This document shows, piece after piece, positions 1 to 10,773 of a stretch of 64,000 nucleotides of DNA. Source of the DNA: Asterella californica (Eukaryota; Streptophyta; Marchantiopsida; Marchantiales; Aytoniaceae); contig JAYKYS010000001.1 in assembly GCA_036924285.1 (NCBI GenBank), positions 35,215,501 through 35,279,500 on the forward strand, in the 5' to 3' direction. The position numbers were made by a program, and so were the translations under genes. The notes under the pieces are model-generated. The model searched no databases. It was not told the DNA's origin and saw only the letters and a list, made by a program, of their open reading frames with translations. The number at the start of each line of letters is the position of its first letter. Position 1 is the stretch's first letter.

Positions 1-120
1 TTGGTCAAATGGCGTGGTTACCATTTGAAGGAAGCAACTTGGGTGCCAGAGGAAGATCTTGCACATGCGAGCGAAGTATTGGACCTATTCAAACGGAGAC
101 AAGGACAACAAGGACGTTAG
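1..120 (+). CDS. Chromovirus (Ty3/gypsy) Pol, C-terminal chromodomain end (partial)
   Basis: The first reading frame is open from base 1 to a TAG at 118-120 and gives 39 residues. They begin LVKWRGYHLKEATWVPEEDL, the second half of a chromodomain: a KW.G strand, then a W.P.E.L helix start. In Ty3/gypsy chromoviruses this domain sits at the extreme C terminus of integrase and steers integration towards particular chromatin. The rest of the element lies to the left of the window. The downstream polypurine tract and LTR on the same strand (841-1936) fit this as the last codons of pol. Family assignment is from recognised motifs; clade within chromoviruses cannot be told from 39 residues. Confidence 0.85.
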   Translation: MVKWRGYHLKEATWVPEEDLAHASEVLDLFKRRQGQQGR

Positions 121-383
121 CAAGATGAGGACATCTCCTTCCAGCGAGGGGTGAAGAAATGACGAACAATACGAGTAGCAACTTGAGGCGATTTGGGCCG
201 ATGGACTTTGTAGCTTTGACTTGTGTTTGGAAATAAAGATTTTGTTTCTTGAAAATTTGTCTAAGTGTATTGGTAGTGCATGGCTATGACTAGTTCTGAT
301 CAGATGCCTAGGATGTTGTCAAGAGGAGGAATGAAGCACACTCAAAGGAAGCGAGCTGGTTTGGATAAGCATCTAAATCAAGA

Positions 384-407
384 CTAAGTCTTGATGTCAA
401 GACTTAG
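384..407 (+). repeat. Perfect inverted repeat, 11-bp arms, 2-nt loop
   Basis: CTAAGTCTTGA (384-394) is followed after TG by its exact reverse complement TCAAGACTTAG (397-407). It is the first of a run of fold-backs in the chromovirus 3' UTR. Confidence 0.9.
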
Positions 408-423
408 GTTTGCCGTAGCGTTG

Positions 424-480
424 GCAAAGCAAGTATGAACTTTCATACTTGTCTTGGGGCTTGAGGTGATCTTGCTTTGC
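424..480 (+). repeat. Alternative nested inverted repeats
   Basis: GCAAAGCAAG (424-433) pairs exactly with CTTGCTTTGC (471-480). CAAGTATGA (430-438) pairs exactly with TCATACTTG (443-451). The two stems share bases 430-433, so they are mutually exclusive pairings. Confidence 0.85.
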
Positions 481-597
481 GGTTTTCTAACTGCAAAGTA
501 AACTTAGTCGCGCGTCTAAGTCAAATCAGATTGCGACCGGAAAGTGAGTTTCGGGGGACCTTGTAAGTAGGTGTGAATACTTATAGTTAGCAAGTTA

Positions 598-718
598 GAG
601 TCTTAAGTAGAATGTTTAGAAATTGTCAACTAGTTTTGTTTAGGGTAAGCCAAAAAGGTAAGGCTTTTCCCGAGACTAGTTGAAATTTTCTAAGTGTTCT
701 AGCGACAACTTAAGACTC
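598..718 (+). repeat. 121-nt multi-segment fold-back
   Basis: Four nested segments pair in order: 598-608 with 708-718 (11 bp), 616-622 with 687-693 (7 bp), 626-634 with 675-683 (9 bp) and 647-651 with 662-666 (5 bp). All are exact reverse complements. The result is a single long, bulged hairpin just upstream of the polypurine tract. Confidence 0.85.
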
Positions 719-840
719 AAGCCAAGAACAGAATTGTGGGTTAGCTACCAGAACGCAATTCTGACGCCAAGGGGTTGGCTACCCATTTTGAACTTGGTGT
801 TAACTTAAAGGATCATTGTTGATGAGGGCATCAACCTCCA

Positions 841-854
841 AAAGTGGGGGTGAG
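841..854 (+). promoter_or_regulatory. Polypurine tract of the chromovirus
   Basis: A run of purines around AAAGTGGGGGTGAG directly abuts the TGTCGCG start of the LTR. This is where plus-strand DNA synthesis is primed in LTR retrotransposons. Confidence 0.7.
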
Positions 855-1936
855 TGTCGCGCCCCTCATTCTCAAGATCGGGCGCAGACGCGAGCAACGG
901 AACCCTAGTGGACTTGCGCTAGGTTGCGAACGCTGCGAGTAGGACTGAACGGCTTGGTCGGGAAGTCGAGATCAGATGAACCCTAAGTGGTTCTCTGAAC
1001 CAAGGTTGGAACCTTGGGTTAGGACATAGGGCCTATCCCAAGAGGGCCCCAGACGAACGCTGACCTAAGGGGGCGAGTCTGGGAACGGGCTGAAACATGA
1101 GTCTCAGACATAGGTCTGAGACGTGGGTCCGAGACGCAGACGAACCACAGGGTTTGAGTCTGGGTCTGGACCACAGGTTTTCAGAAAAATGGCTAAGTGT
1201 TGGAGCTCCAGCAACGTTTTAGGTCGTGGACGGAGCTCCACGTAAGATCTCGAGGCGAGTGAGGTATCATTGGAAAGGTCTCGTCGAGAGCTTTCCAGTG
1301 ATATATAACACTCCTCGATCTGACCTCCGAGCTGGAAGTTATAGCCGAACCACAATCGGGTTGTGGTATAATTTTCAAGGACCAAAGAGGAGGGCGGGGC
1401 CGCCGATCTCCCGAAGTATATATGAGGGGGGCTCGATGCCTGGGTGGGCCAAGACGAGTCATCCGACCCCGGGGTTCGGCGGGCGGACTCTGGGGGCATG
1501 AGGTGATGGCTGGGCCGGTTCCAAGGCACGTTCTGATCCAGACTTGAACGTCTGGACTTAGGAACGATGTAAGGGCTGGGGCAAGACTAGGGAACGAGTC
1601 GGCGGGTTAGACCACCGTTCGGGAGCCTAGACCCAAGCGGACATCACGGGCGGTTGGGCCGCTAAGTGTGCTGGAGACACCGTTTAGGACCCTGGACTTT
1701 ATGGGAAGTCCGCCCTAAGTCATTTAGTGACTTGCTCATGTTTGGGACCGGCCTAGGCGGGACTAGGTCGGGACTTAGGGAATGCTGAGCTTGATGAATA
1801 GGGAGACGATCCGGCTCCGGTCCGGACCAAACTGAGTTAAGATAAGTGGTGCATGGACGCTAACTTGTGATTGTGTTTGCAGGTTAGCGGTGTAAAGTTT
1901 ACGACCTACTGAGCAAGTGCTTCCGCTGGCGCAACA
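855..1936 (+). mobile_element. 3' LTR of the chromovirus (about 1.08 kb)
   Basis: The proposed LTR starts TGTCGCGCC next to the polypurine tract and ends GGCGCAACA. The ends form an imperfect inverted repeat (TGTCGCGCC against TGTTGCGCC), with the TG...CA termini expected of an LTR. A TATA-like GTATATATGA lies near 1416. The LTR is also full of hairpins: 1000-1017 (8-bp arms), 1101-1122 (9-bp arms), 1265-1303 (12 of 13 bp), 1350-1366 and 1537-1556 (7-bp arms). The upstream LTR is outside the window, so the boundary at 1936 rests on terminal symmetry only. Confidence 0.7.
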
Positions 1937-3477
1937 AGACAGTAGGTGCGCGAAAGATTTGATGTCTCTCTCCAAATATGGTATTCACTTACATTTGCAT
2001 ATAAAATCGTCTCCAATGCAATTCTCCTCAAGTCTTCTTGAAATCTATACACCCCATCTAAAGAACCTAGAGTATAAAAGCGCTCCTTCCAAGCTCATTC
2101 TTTGCTCAAAGGAGAGAATCATATCATCCAAGCATGTTTGACTTATGCATTCACCCACGAATGTATGATAGTTTGTTGATATACATTTTTCCCAGCTCTT
2201 CTATTCTTTTTCTTTCACGAAGAATTGCTCGTTGAAGCATATGGTACTTCCACCATCTCACCCTTCTCGAGTACCGGACTGGAACCCTCCGTCAACTCTG
2301 TAGTCATTGTGCTTGAGATCATACTCGGCAACAATCATGTCAATACAGAAGTACTAAAAAGTACTCTTCCACCTCCCACAATGATCAGAGAACATCAAAC
2401 ATCACACCTCCAAGTGAAGACCATAACAACTTCTGCTCTAGTTTTGTCCACGGCACTAGCAAAAATGCTCAGATCACTCCGATCCAGAAAATAATCAGTG
2501 CATAGATCATGGAACCGGCACTAGCAGAAATGCTCAAATCATCTTTATCCAAAAGGACCATTGCACAGATCATGCAACTAGCACTCTGGAACTCCACAAA
2601 TATAAGACTACTGAAACTCTTATTAGAAGTTTATGACCAAAATAGTAGAAAAAAGAGAAAAGAAGAGAAGAGTGAAAACTCTAAAATGAAATGGAATAAC
2701 GAATGAAAACTGAACCTCCTTGCCCTTATGTAAGGAGGAGAAGGTACACTTTGAGCTATGAAGTCCACCATTGATCGTCTTAAAATAGATATTTAATATC
2801 AGTCATTCTAATAAAGACCATCAGATCTGACCGTTAGATCGACATCAAGATGGACATCTGGTCATCCATTCTAGGACGATGACCATGTATTGGAGGGCGA
2901 TCAGATAAGAACGAGATCGCTCATTCATGGATGACTGTTCTAGGATGACGACTGTCCATGTAAGAATGACTGTGTAAGAATCAGATAATGGCGATGGCAC
3001 CTCATTTAAAAGATCATCCTGCATAAGAGCGATCATTTAGAATGTAGAGCGATTTCTTTTCTTATTAAAGACGACGACGATCAAGGGTTCAGCAATTTAT
3101 TTAAAAAATTTACATAAATTTATCTTGATCCATTATCTATTATCTTCCTTAATCCGTTATTTATTGAAATAGCTGAAACTTTAGATGTTCAGATCAAAAT
3201 TTCATCAAAATTTTAGTAACCAAAATTTCATCGAGAAATTTCATGCGAACTCTACAAATTTGCTAAAGAAGAAGATATGAATTGACGCCGCAAGTTGAAC
3301 TTCGATGAAATCTCTTCTGATTTTGAATATGATGATTTGAGAGAGACTACAAGAAAAACAAGGCACATCACAAGTATCATATTTGCTCCACTTCGCCCAA
3401 TGACGAGCAAGCTCCCGTGTTTGGGCAGTTGGAGAATGTTCTAAGAAGTCAGGCAACCATGGTGCGGAGCAGCCCGT
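1937..3477. other. Intergenic stretch between chromovirus LTR and gypsy element A
   Basis: No credible coding region was found. A TATA-like AGTATAAAAG lies at 2071-2080, followed by pyrimidine-rich sequence, so an old LTR or promoter is possible but unproven. A roughly 64-bp tandem duplication sits at 2452-2579. From 2740 the sequence is AT-rich with short reiterated motifs. Confidence 0.5.
2452..2579. repeat. Imperfect tandem duplication, about 64 bp x 2
   Basis: Copy 1 (2452-2516) and copy 2 (2517-2579) both begin GGCACTAGCA and end with CAGATCATG- or TAGATCATG-like sequence, with roughly three quarters of the bases shared. A third start (AGCACTCTGGAACTCC) follows at 2580. Confidence 0.7.
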
Positions 3478-4848
3478 TGTCGGAATGTAATCCGTCTACC
3501 TAGGAAAACGTCGGGCTTCTGGCTGTGGTTGTTTACTCAAGAGGTTGGCTTTCAGGTCACAATAGGGCTATAATCACTCATACAGATGTGTAAGATCTAG
3601 TAATATGCTCAGAAAGCGAAATTCAGGTCTAGCTGGCAGTAATAGGATCCGGCGGTGAACTTTGACACTCACGGAGAAGAAAACTATGAAGGTTTAGACT
3701 TCTAAACTTCCCCTATACGCAAATGAGGTACTACTGAACTCACACACGAAGTTTCAGCCTGAGATCAAATTCTGACACGGAGATATGGACAGAAGAGTTC
3801 TGAGCAAGAAAACTACGGCAATTTCTGGTACCTAGCTGGCTATTCCGACCTATATCAGAAGATTGGCTCGATCAATTTCAAATATTCTTACAGGATTTGG
3901 AGTCTACAGGATGCTGAACACCCCTGTGAAGTTGGGACTCCTGAATGTACACAGAACTCCAGATCTCCTCCTCTGAAGTCGCTGCTCTAGATTAAGAGCT
4001 TTTCAGACCCCCTCAGCTTCAGCGGCCGCCCTGAATTACTCGGTCATTCAATCGATGCAAAACTTTTTGGGAAATCGTAGCCCTGCTGGCAGAGAACACA
4101 ATCTCGAAGTTTTGAAGCAATTTCCTCAAATCTGCTGCAAGTGACACTGAAAACCCTAAATCCAACAAAAGTTATTCAATTCTAGCACAATTCGAACTTC
4201 AATTGGTCATAACTTCGTCTTTATTGCATCAATCGATCGAAAATTTCACTGGAAGTGCTTGGCATGACGAGCCCTCTCTCCCTGTGCTCTCAGATTTCGA
4301 AGATCTCTCACCAAATGCTCGAAATCCACTCTAGAGCTCTGTTTCTAAATTTAGAGTTTAACAAAAGACAAAAACAGACCAATGGGAGTTCATAGCTCCA
4401 CTTGGTTGTCCTTTAGTACCCTAAACCACGTGACAACTTAGTTTTACTCATAGGCTACCACGTCAAGCTCTCTAGAGTGCCAGCGTAAAACTTAAACTTC
4501 CTAAAACGACACGCAGCCCCGAAAAATAACTTAAATCAGCTAGAAAGCGTGCATGGACGACAAGTAAGTACAACCCATGAGCTCAAACCCCTATCAGCAT
4601 GGAAACCCTAAGTTATGTACATTGAACGTCATAGACGAGTAAGAAGTCACTTGCACAAGCGCACAAATGCTTGAACAAGATAACTAGCATACTATTAGCT
4701 TACTAGGACTCAAAATAGTGTTAACACCGTATGCAAAGGTGTCAAACATATATATAAAGGACTAGAAGTAATATGAACTAACTTCTAGAACTACTAAACC
4801 TAAGCGTCGGAGTAGAAGTCAAGCATGTAGCCGCCAAATAGCACGACA
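3478..4848 (-). mobile_element. 3' LTR of gypsy element A
   Basis: 1371 bp beginning TGTCGGAATG and ending AGCACGACA on the plus strand; the element reads leftward, so this is its downstream LTR. It matches 10774-12145 nearly base for base. A GCGGCCGC octamer lies near 4022. Confidence 0.95.
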
Positions 4849-4860
4849 TCCACCCCCTTT
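4849..4860 (-). promoter_or_regulatory. Polypurine tract of element A
   Basis: On the minus strand the bases AAAGGGGGTGGA directly precede the 3' LTR. The same tract occurs at 35949-35960 in element B. Confidence 0.8.
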
Positions 4861-4894
4861 GAACATGCACATCCTCCGGTATGTGCCATCCAGA

Positions 4895-7800
4895 TCAAGA
4901 CTCTTCAGCTTCTGCTTCAAACTCGTCTTCAACCTGCATTGAGTCTTCAGCTTCATCCTCCGTAAACTCTGCAACGTTCTGGTCCTCCCCTCTCTTCCTA
5001 AAGAGCTTGATTCTCTTTCATGGGACTGGTATCTTGAGCACTGCACCATCGAACTCTCTCAAGGAGTATGTGGCATTATCATAAACTTCTAACACCACAT
5101 AAGGTCCAAACCATCTCTTGGAGAACTTTCTGATAGTGCTATGCTGATTATGAAGACTACTATCATAGACTAACACCCAATCACCTTCTTTAACTGGTTT
5201 GGGTCGTAATCTGTGCGTTCTATCAAATCTGCCTTTGTTTCTCTCTCTAGCAATCTTTAGTCTTTCGACAGCCTTGGCAACATCCTCAGGTCTTCGTTCT
5301 AACTGCTGGATCCTTAATGCAAGAAGATCCTCCGTACTTCTACCATCTTCCCATGGGAAAACATTCCAAGTAGGCACAACCTCCTCAATCGGCATCACAG
5401 GTTTTTGTCCTAGTATCAATTCTGCTGGCATGTAACCTGTAACGGTACTATGAGTTGTACGATCTGCCCATAAAACAAACGGTAGCAGTCTAGGCCATTC
5501 ACGGATCTTACCCTTGCAAGCTTTTACCAAAGCTTTGATGATTGGCGGATGACCTCTTTCGCTCTTGCCATTCCCTTCAGGATTGTAAGCAGTGGTTAAC
5601 GCCAACTTGATTCCCAACCGCTTGAAGAACTCAACTGCTTCTTGTGAATCCAGTTCGCCCCTATCTACAATGATCTTTCCCACACACCCATACCTACAAA
5701 TAACAGACATTAGCAGTGGTCTTTGTCCTCAGGGCACGGCCTTCGACTTGGTTAGATAGATCTTCTCTAGCCAAGACTAGATACCTCATTTGTCCGAGTC
5801 CAAATGACATAGTTACCAGATCAACTACCCATTTGTAATGAATGGCTAAAGGATAAGTAGGATGCAATCCATCACGATGGCGTACACTGGAATACATCTG
5901 GCAAGGTATACAGGATGAAACAAACTGTACTACATCCTTATACATACCCTTCCACCAATACTTCTCCTTTATCTTGGCAAATGTAGCCCAAACTCCTCTA
6001 TGACCGGCCCATAGCCTCTCATGGAACTCCTTGATCAGCTTTTGCTGCAATTCTAGGTCACATACCACCCGCTGTGGTATACCTCCTTGTAGCTTAGGGC
6101 GCTTCCATAGATGTCCTCCATATAAAAAGTACCCATAAGCTGTTCTACGGATCCTCTTGAAATCTGCATCAGACCAGCCTTCTTGCCTTTCCAATGAACT
6201 CAAATAGCGCCCAAGATCCAACCACTCACCATCGTACATAGTTTCCTCAAATACCTCCAACGGGGCTGCAAAACAGCTTCTATCTCTTCTAGCAAGAGCA
6301 CTAGAATAGAACTCTGTTCCCACATCCTCCTGATCATCTATCATTTCTTTCTCACCGTAATACCTAGCCCTTGATAACATATCTGCCACAGGATTGTCTT
6401 TTCCTGCAATATGTCTAAACTCTGGGTTCAAGGACTTGATATATGCTATCCACCTCAACATAGCAATATCTGGAGTTGTACACCTAGTGATCATTCCCAA
6501 GAGAGGTAAACAATCTGTCTCCACAACCACAGGTGCTCCTATCAAGTATTCCTTGTCACTCTTTATCGCAGTAACTACTCCCCATAGTTCTCTCTTGACC
6601 TGAGGGTAGTCTCTCTGCCGTGAACTTAATACCTTAGCACCAAAACGTACCACATATCTATTTCCATCCTGATCATCTTGTCCTATAGCCCATCCAATGC
6701 CAATAGGACTAGTATCAACAGTAAGGATAACAGATCTGTCCAACTCATATGTTACCTTCCGTAGAGTTGGTGGTGAAGACAACAGATCCTTCAACTTCTT
6801 CATAGACTCGCTTTGCTCCTCTTGCCATTGAAATCTCTGCCCCTTCCTCAGCAACTTGTACAACGGATCTGCTACATGTGCAAAGTGTGGAATCCATATA
6901 TGATAAAACACACAGGCACCTAGAAATCTTCTCACCTCAGTAACCGATCCACACGTCTCCTTCATCCTCCGAATGGCATCAACCTTGTTCAGACAAGGTT
7001 TCCGACCATAAGATCCACATAGGTGCCCCACAATCAACACCTCTTGTTCTCCAAATACAGACTTTGCTCCTGATAAAGTCAAATGAACCTCCTCCAGTCG
7101 ACTCAGTATCTTATCACAGTCAGCTATGTGATCTGCAACAAACTTACGGCACCCCCTCTGATCCATTACCTCATTCTTCTCCTCCTCAGCACACCCTTTG
7201 ATCGACACATCATCAAGGAATGGCATAGTTTTTTCAGGAATGAAATCCCTCAAAACTTTATTCATGCCATTCATCATATGTGCTACAAAATTGGTAGCAC
7301 CTTGCGGCAAGGTGCACATCCTTAGTAACCCCAAAGGTGTCCTCATTGTAGTCAAGTCTCTACTCTCAGAGGATAACTGAAACTGATCATAACCTGAATA
7401 TAAGTCTCCCATTGAATAGATAGCACGACCAGCAAAAGCCTCTGCAAACTCGTCTACAATAGGTCCTATACCCATATTCCTGATAGTCACCTTGTTAACT
7501 GGCTGCATATCTTGAATGAATCTCAAAGCTCCACTCTTCTTTGGAACAGTAAACCATCTGCTAGAGTAGGGAGCTATGGATGGTTCCAAGATACCCATCC
7601 TAATCCTCTCATTGAGCAAGTCTATCAGCTTTGGTAGATGAGCTCTAGGTACAGGGATAGGACGTAGATTCCAAGGCACATGCGGTATAGTAAAGATTAC
7701 CATAGGTGCAACTACACTTGGATCTACACATCCTACTTCATGTGACTCAAACGCAAACGTCTTACCATGCCTAGATAGCATCTCCCTGAAGCTCTTCTTC

Positions 7801-8380
7801 TCTTGCTCAGTAAGAAATCCATCACCTCCAATCCTCAGCTCCTTCAGTGTTGTTTCTGTGAACTGGTGCCCAATTCTTCTCGGTCCTCTGAGCGTCGGTT
7901 CTCGTGCATCTTGCTCCATCTTCTGATTGTAATCGAGTGGCAAAGGCAAAGCCAATGGTTTGACTTTCTTTGCCACTGACTTGTACTTGGTCTCCACATA
8001 CACCTCTTGTCGATCTATAAACTTATCAATAACATCATAAAGCTCCTTGGAGCTCACTCTCACCACTCTATCTACATCATCTGTAGAGCTTTCTAATATA
8101 AACTTCAACTCCCCTATAGTATCTACCAAATACTGCTCTTCAAACACTCCAGATATGTATTCATCTCCTCCTAACTCTCCACTATCCCACAAAGACTGCT
8201 GTACATACTTCACATGTTGCCTCTCAAACCTCTTCAGATTCTCAACCTTCCTATAACACACTGATCCACATGATGTCAGTCTTAAGAAGCCAGTGGATAA
8301 AGCTTCCTGCTCTACTGGATCAGGCGAGAATCCTAGCTCTACTGTACCGTTGAAGTCTCGCTCTTCAATGGTACTCTGCC
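4895..8380 (-). pseudogene. Gypsy A pol (RT, RNase H, integrase), broken
   Basis: Two open stretches cover the gene. 8261-5694 carries reverse transcriptase with an FLDD active site, RNase H (TVDTSPIG, KRELWGV, ETDCLPL) and the HHCC and first catalytic Asp of integrase. 5710-5018 carries the rest of the integrase core (DRGEL, KSERGH) and the GPY/F-type end (RWFGPYVV). Compared with element B, 20 bases are missing at the 5705/5706 junction, which shifts the frame inside the integrase core. A stop at 5018-5020 cuts off the last residues corresponding to the tail encoded down to 4895. Apart from these breaks the protein is very close to that of B. It is non-functional in this copy. Confidence 0.93.
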
Positions 8381-10697
8381 AAAACCCCTAGACTCTCTAA
8401 ACTCCTGAGAAATCTTAGGCAGTGGACGGTCTCTCAAGCTATCACGATTCCTCTCATGTTCTGCAGCAACTGTCAAAAACTGAACAGCTCTTTTGCCGTC
8501 TCTACTACGTATCCTAGCATAGGCTGAACCATCATCCATAACTCGTGTCTCCATTCTAACAGCAGTAATGTAAGGTTGCCCTAGAATGATAGGATGTTGA
8601 CATGTCTTGTACAAAGAAATTCTGAATATCACTGATGTCACCCACAGTTACCTTGATGTTGGGACAAGCACCATAAAGTTCTCCCCTCTGGTTGTTGGCA
8701 GCGCGGATAAGCCATCCATGGTCGGTGTCTATGGATCATCTCCCACGCTTGTACAGCTCCTTAGACATCAGATTAATCTCTGAGCCATGATCAATCAACG
8801 CCACCACAGGTTCCTCTAGATCTCCCAGCTTCACTAAGGTCTCTGTGGTTGCTCTTGCCCAATGGTTGTGAGAGTAATGGCTCTTCTGCGATGCTTCCAC
8901 CTCATCTTCAAACCTCACGTGCTGATAGGATCTCCCCTCTGATACTTGAGAGCAGTAACCAGCAATCTCATCTTCCTCATCATCCGACAGTTTGGTCCCT
9001 AGAGCATTAAGCGTAGCTGCTTCACCCAAAATCCGACATTTCCTCTTGATGATATCTATGATAACCTCATGGAACTCACGCTTTGCAATCCCAAGAATCT
9101 CACCCAAAGTAAACTCAACTTTCCCATTCAAGATACGGTTCTCTAACACCTGCTTCAAGTCTGTAGCAATCTCAATGTCAGACTGAAGTTTGTATGCAGG
9201 CATCTTACCCTTCTCCTTGCTTCTCTCCTTCTCCTTTGGTGTTGTAGGTGGTAGATCCTCCATAGTCTCCTCCCGAGTAGGTGTTGTCTCCTGCCTTGTC
9301 TCTGGTCTAGCCCTTTCACTCCTTGTAGCAGGTCGTTTGGCTGTAGAAGCCTCACCTGCATCCTCCCTCCTGCGTTTTTCTTCTAGTACAGCTTCATGAT
9401 GACTTCTTGCAACATAAGCATGCACTGACATAGTGTCTACAGGGTCATTCCATCTTGTAGTTTCTCGAATTGAGTTGCCAACCCTCCGTAGCACATCCTT
9501 GTCTAACTCTGTTCTAGCTACGGACCGCACTACATCAGACCACAACCCAGTAGTCCCTTTCTCTCTCTCCATTTCCACTCTCACTCCACAGTAGCAGCAT
9601 TCACAAGAGAAACAGCATGTGATGCTGATATATCACTCACAAGTCTCTTCATACCACCCTTGCCAAAGTTGGTTCCCAGCTTCTCTCAAATGGATCTTAC
9701 CATCTTTGAAGAAGATAAGATCCTTCCTCAATGCATCTGAAAACTCTCCACAATCTCTTCTTACATGGTCTAGGCTATCGCACCATATACAACGATGAAC
9801 AAAGCCTTCTCTCATCTGAGGTCTCTGCATAGCAGGCTGTACATTCTGCTCCTTCTCTTCTAACCTAGTGAGCTTAAGCTTAAGCTCCTTCATACCCTTA
9901 ATCAACTCATCAAGCGGTGAGTCTTCCTCTCTAGCAATTACCAAAGCGGGTTTAGTAGGCAACTGCTTAACAGGAATTATCAGAGGTGCTGCTTCACTTA
10001 CCACCACCTTGTCCCTTCTTCTCTATCTCTTGGTCAGCAAAGAGACAGCCTCTTCAACCTCCTTCCAGTCAGTCTTCAATCCTCTCTCCTCACTCTTGTC
10101 TTCCAGCAACAGCTCAAGCTTCTCCTGAATAGGCACGCCCGCTGCTTGTAGGAAAAGCTCGGTCTTTTCCACCTTTAGTGTAAGCTTCTCTGTCCTAGAA
10201 AGCTGAGCATACTGACGATCAAACTCCCTTAACAACTCATTTACAGACAAACCTTTGTTAGGCTTCACCACCCACTCCAAGAACGTTCTCTTGGTCACCC
10301 TCTCTGAATCTTCAGTGTAATACTCCTCCTTCAAAGCTCGCATAAAGCTCTCCCAACTCTGTCCTTGCTGCTGCTTGAGCTCCTTCACACGCCCACGAAT
10401 CTCAGGGACAACAGCAAGTTCAAAGTTCTCCACCATCTCCTTCTCAGGTACCTTGTTCACCTCCATCTCCTTAACATAGTATCGCACGTACTTGGAAATA
10501 TCTGTCCCCTTGAACTGGTCCATCTGATGCACCACAGATTGCAACGCCTTGGTTGCTAATACCTCCTTCCTCTCTGTGCTCTGCTGCTCCTGCATAAACA
10601 TGGAAAAAGCTTGGAACATCTTCATCGTAGCAGCATCCAACTGAACAGGTTGCTGAGCAGCAGCAGCACCTCCACTTGATGATCCTTGGTTGGCCAT
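8339..10697 (-). pseudogene. Gypsy A gag-protease, broken
   Basis: The gene starts at an ATG (10695-10697) with MANQGSSSGG, the same start as element B. A Gln codon has become TAG at 10023-10025. An 11-nt deletion near 9670 shifts the frame, and a further single-base difference lies near 9590. A Trp codon has become a stop at 8736-8738, and a 2-nt deletion near 8590 shifts the frame again. The zinc knuckle (CIWCDSLDHVRRDC) and the protease motif LIDHGSEINLMS are still readable. The protein would form the capsid and nucleocapsid and process the polyprotein if intact. Confidence 0.93.
8344..8387 (-). promoter_or_regulatory. Conserved -1 frameshift signal in element A
   Basis: On the minus strand the heptamer GGGTTTT (8387-8381) is followed 6 nt later by a hairpin (8374-8344): arms GTACCATTGAAG and CTTCAACGGTAC with one A.C mismatch and loop AGCGAGA. 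This is the same arrangement as in element B at 39466-39509. The only difference seen nearby is one base in the spacer. Confidence 0.7.
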
Positions 10698-10744
10698 GAT
10701 ATCTGATCCTGTAACACTCTCAAGAAAACTCTCACCCTAGGTGT

Positions 10745-10762
10745 TTCACGTCGAGTTCACCA
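10745..10762 (-). promoter_or_regulatory. Primer-binding site of element A, tRNA-Trp type
   Basis: The plus strand reads TTCACGTCGAGTTCACCA, ending in CCA like a mature tRNA. By my recollection of plant nuclear tRNA-Trp(CCA), whose 3' end is TTCACGTCGGGTTCA plus CCA, it matches 17 of 18 bases. It lies 11 nt inside the 5' LTR edge. Confidence 0.7.
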
Positions 10763-10773
10763 AAAAGAGAGTA

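Larger units (their letters stand above)
121..840 (+). other. Long hairpin-rich 3' UTR of the chromovirus, between pol stop and polypurine tract
   Basis: About 720 bases separate the pol stop from the polypurine tract, with no long reading frame. The stretch is crowded with self-complementary segments: 384-407, 424-480, 598-718 and 729-736 with 756-763 (8 bp). Most arms are perfect and successive, so the transcript could fold as a chain of stem-loops. Whether this is packaging, export or stability RNA, or just sequence history, cannot be told from one copy. Confidence 0.6.

Noticed and set aside
1104..1529. 141-codon minus-strand frame with MPWNRPSHHL start
   Set aside because: It is antisense to the chromovirus LTR, has no domain, and overlaps frames on the other strand; best explained by GC-rich LTR sequence.
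2060..2140. TATA box plus short frames suggesting an endogenous pararetrovirus leader
   Set aside because: No capsid, movement protein or RT motif of that group was found anywhere near it.
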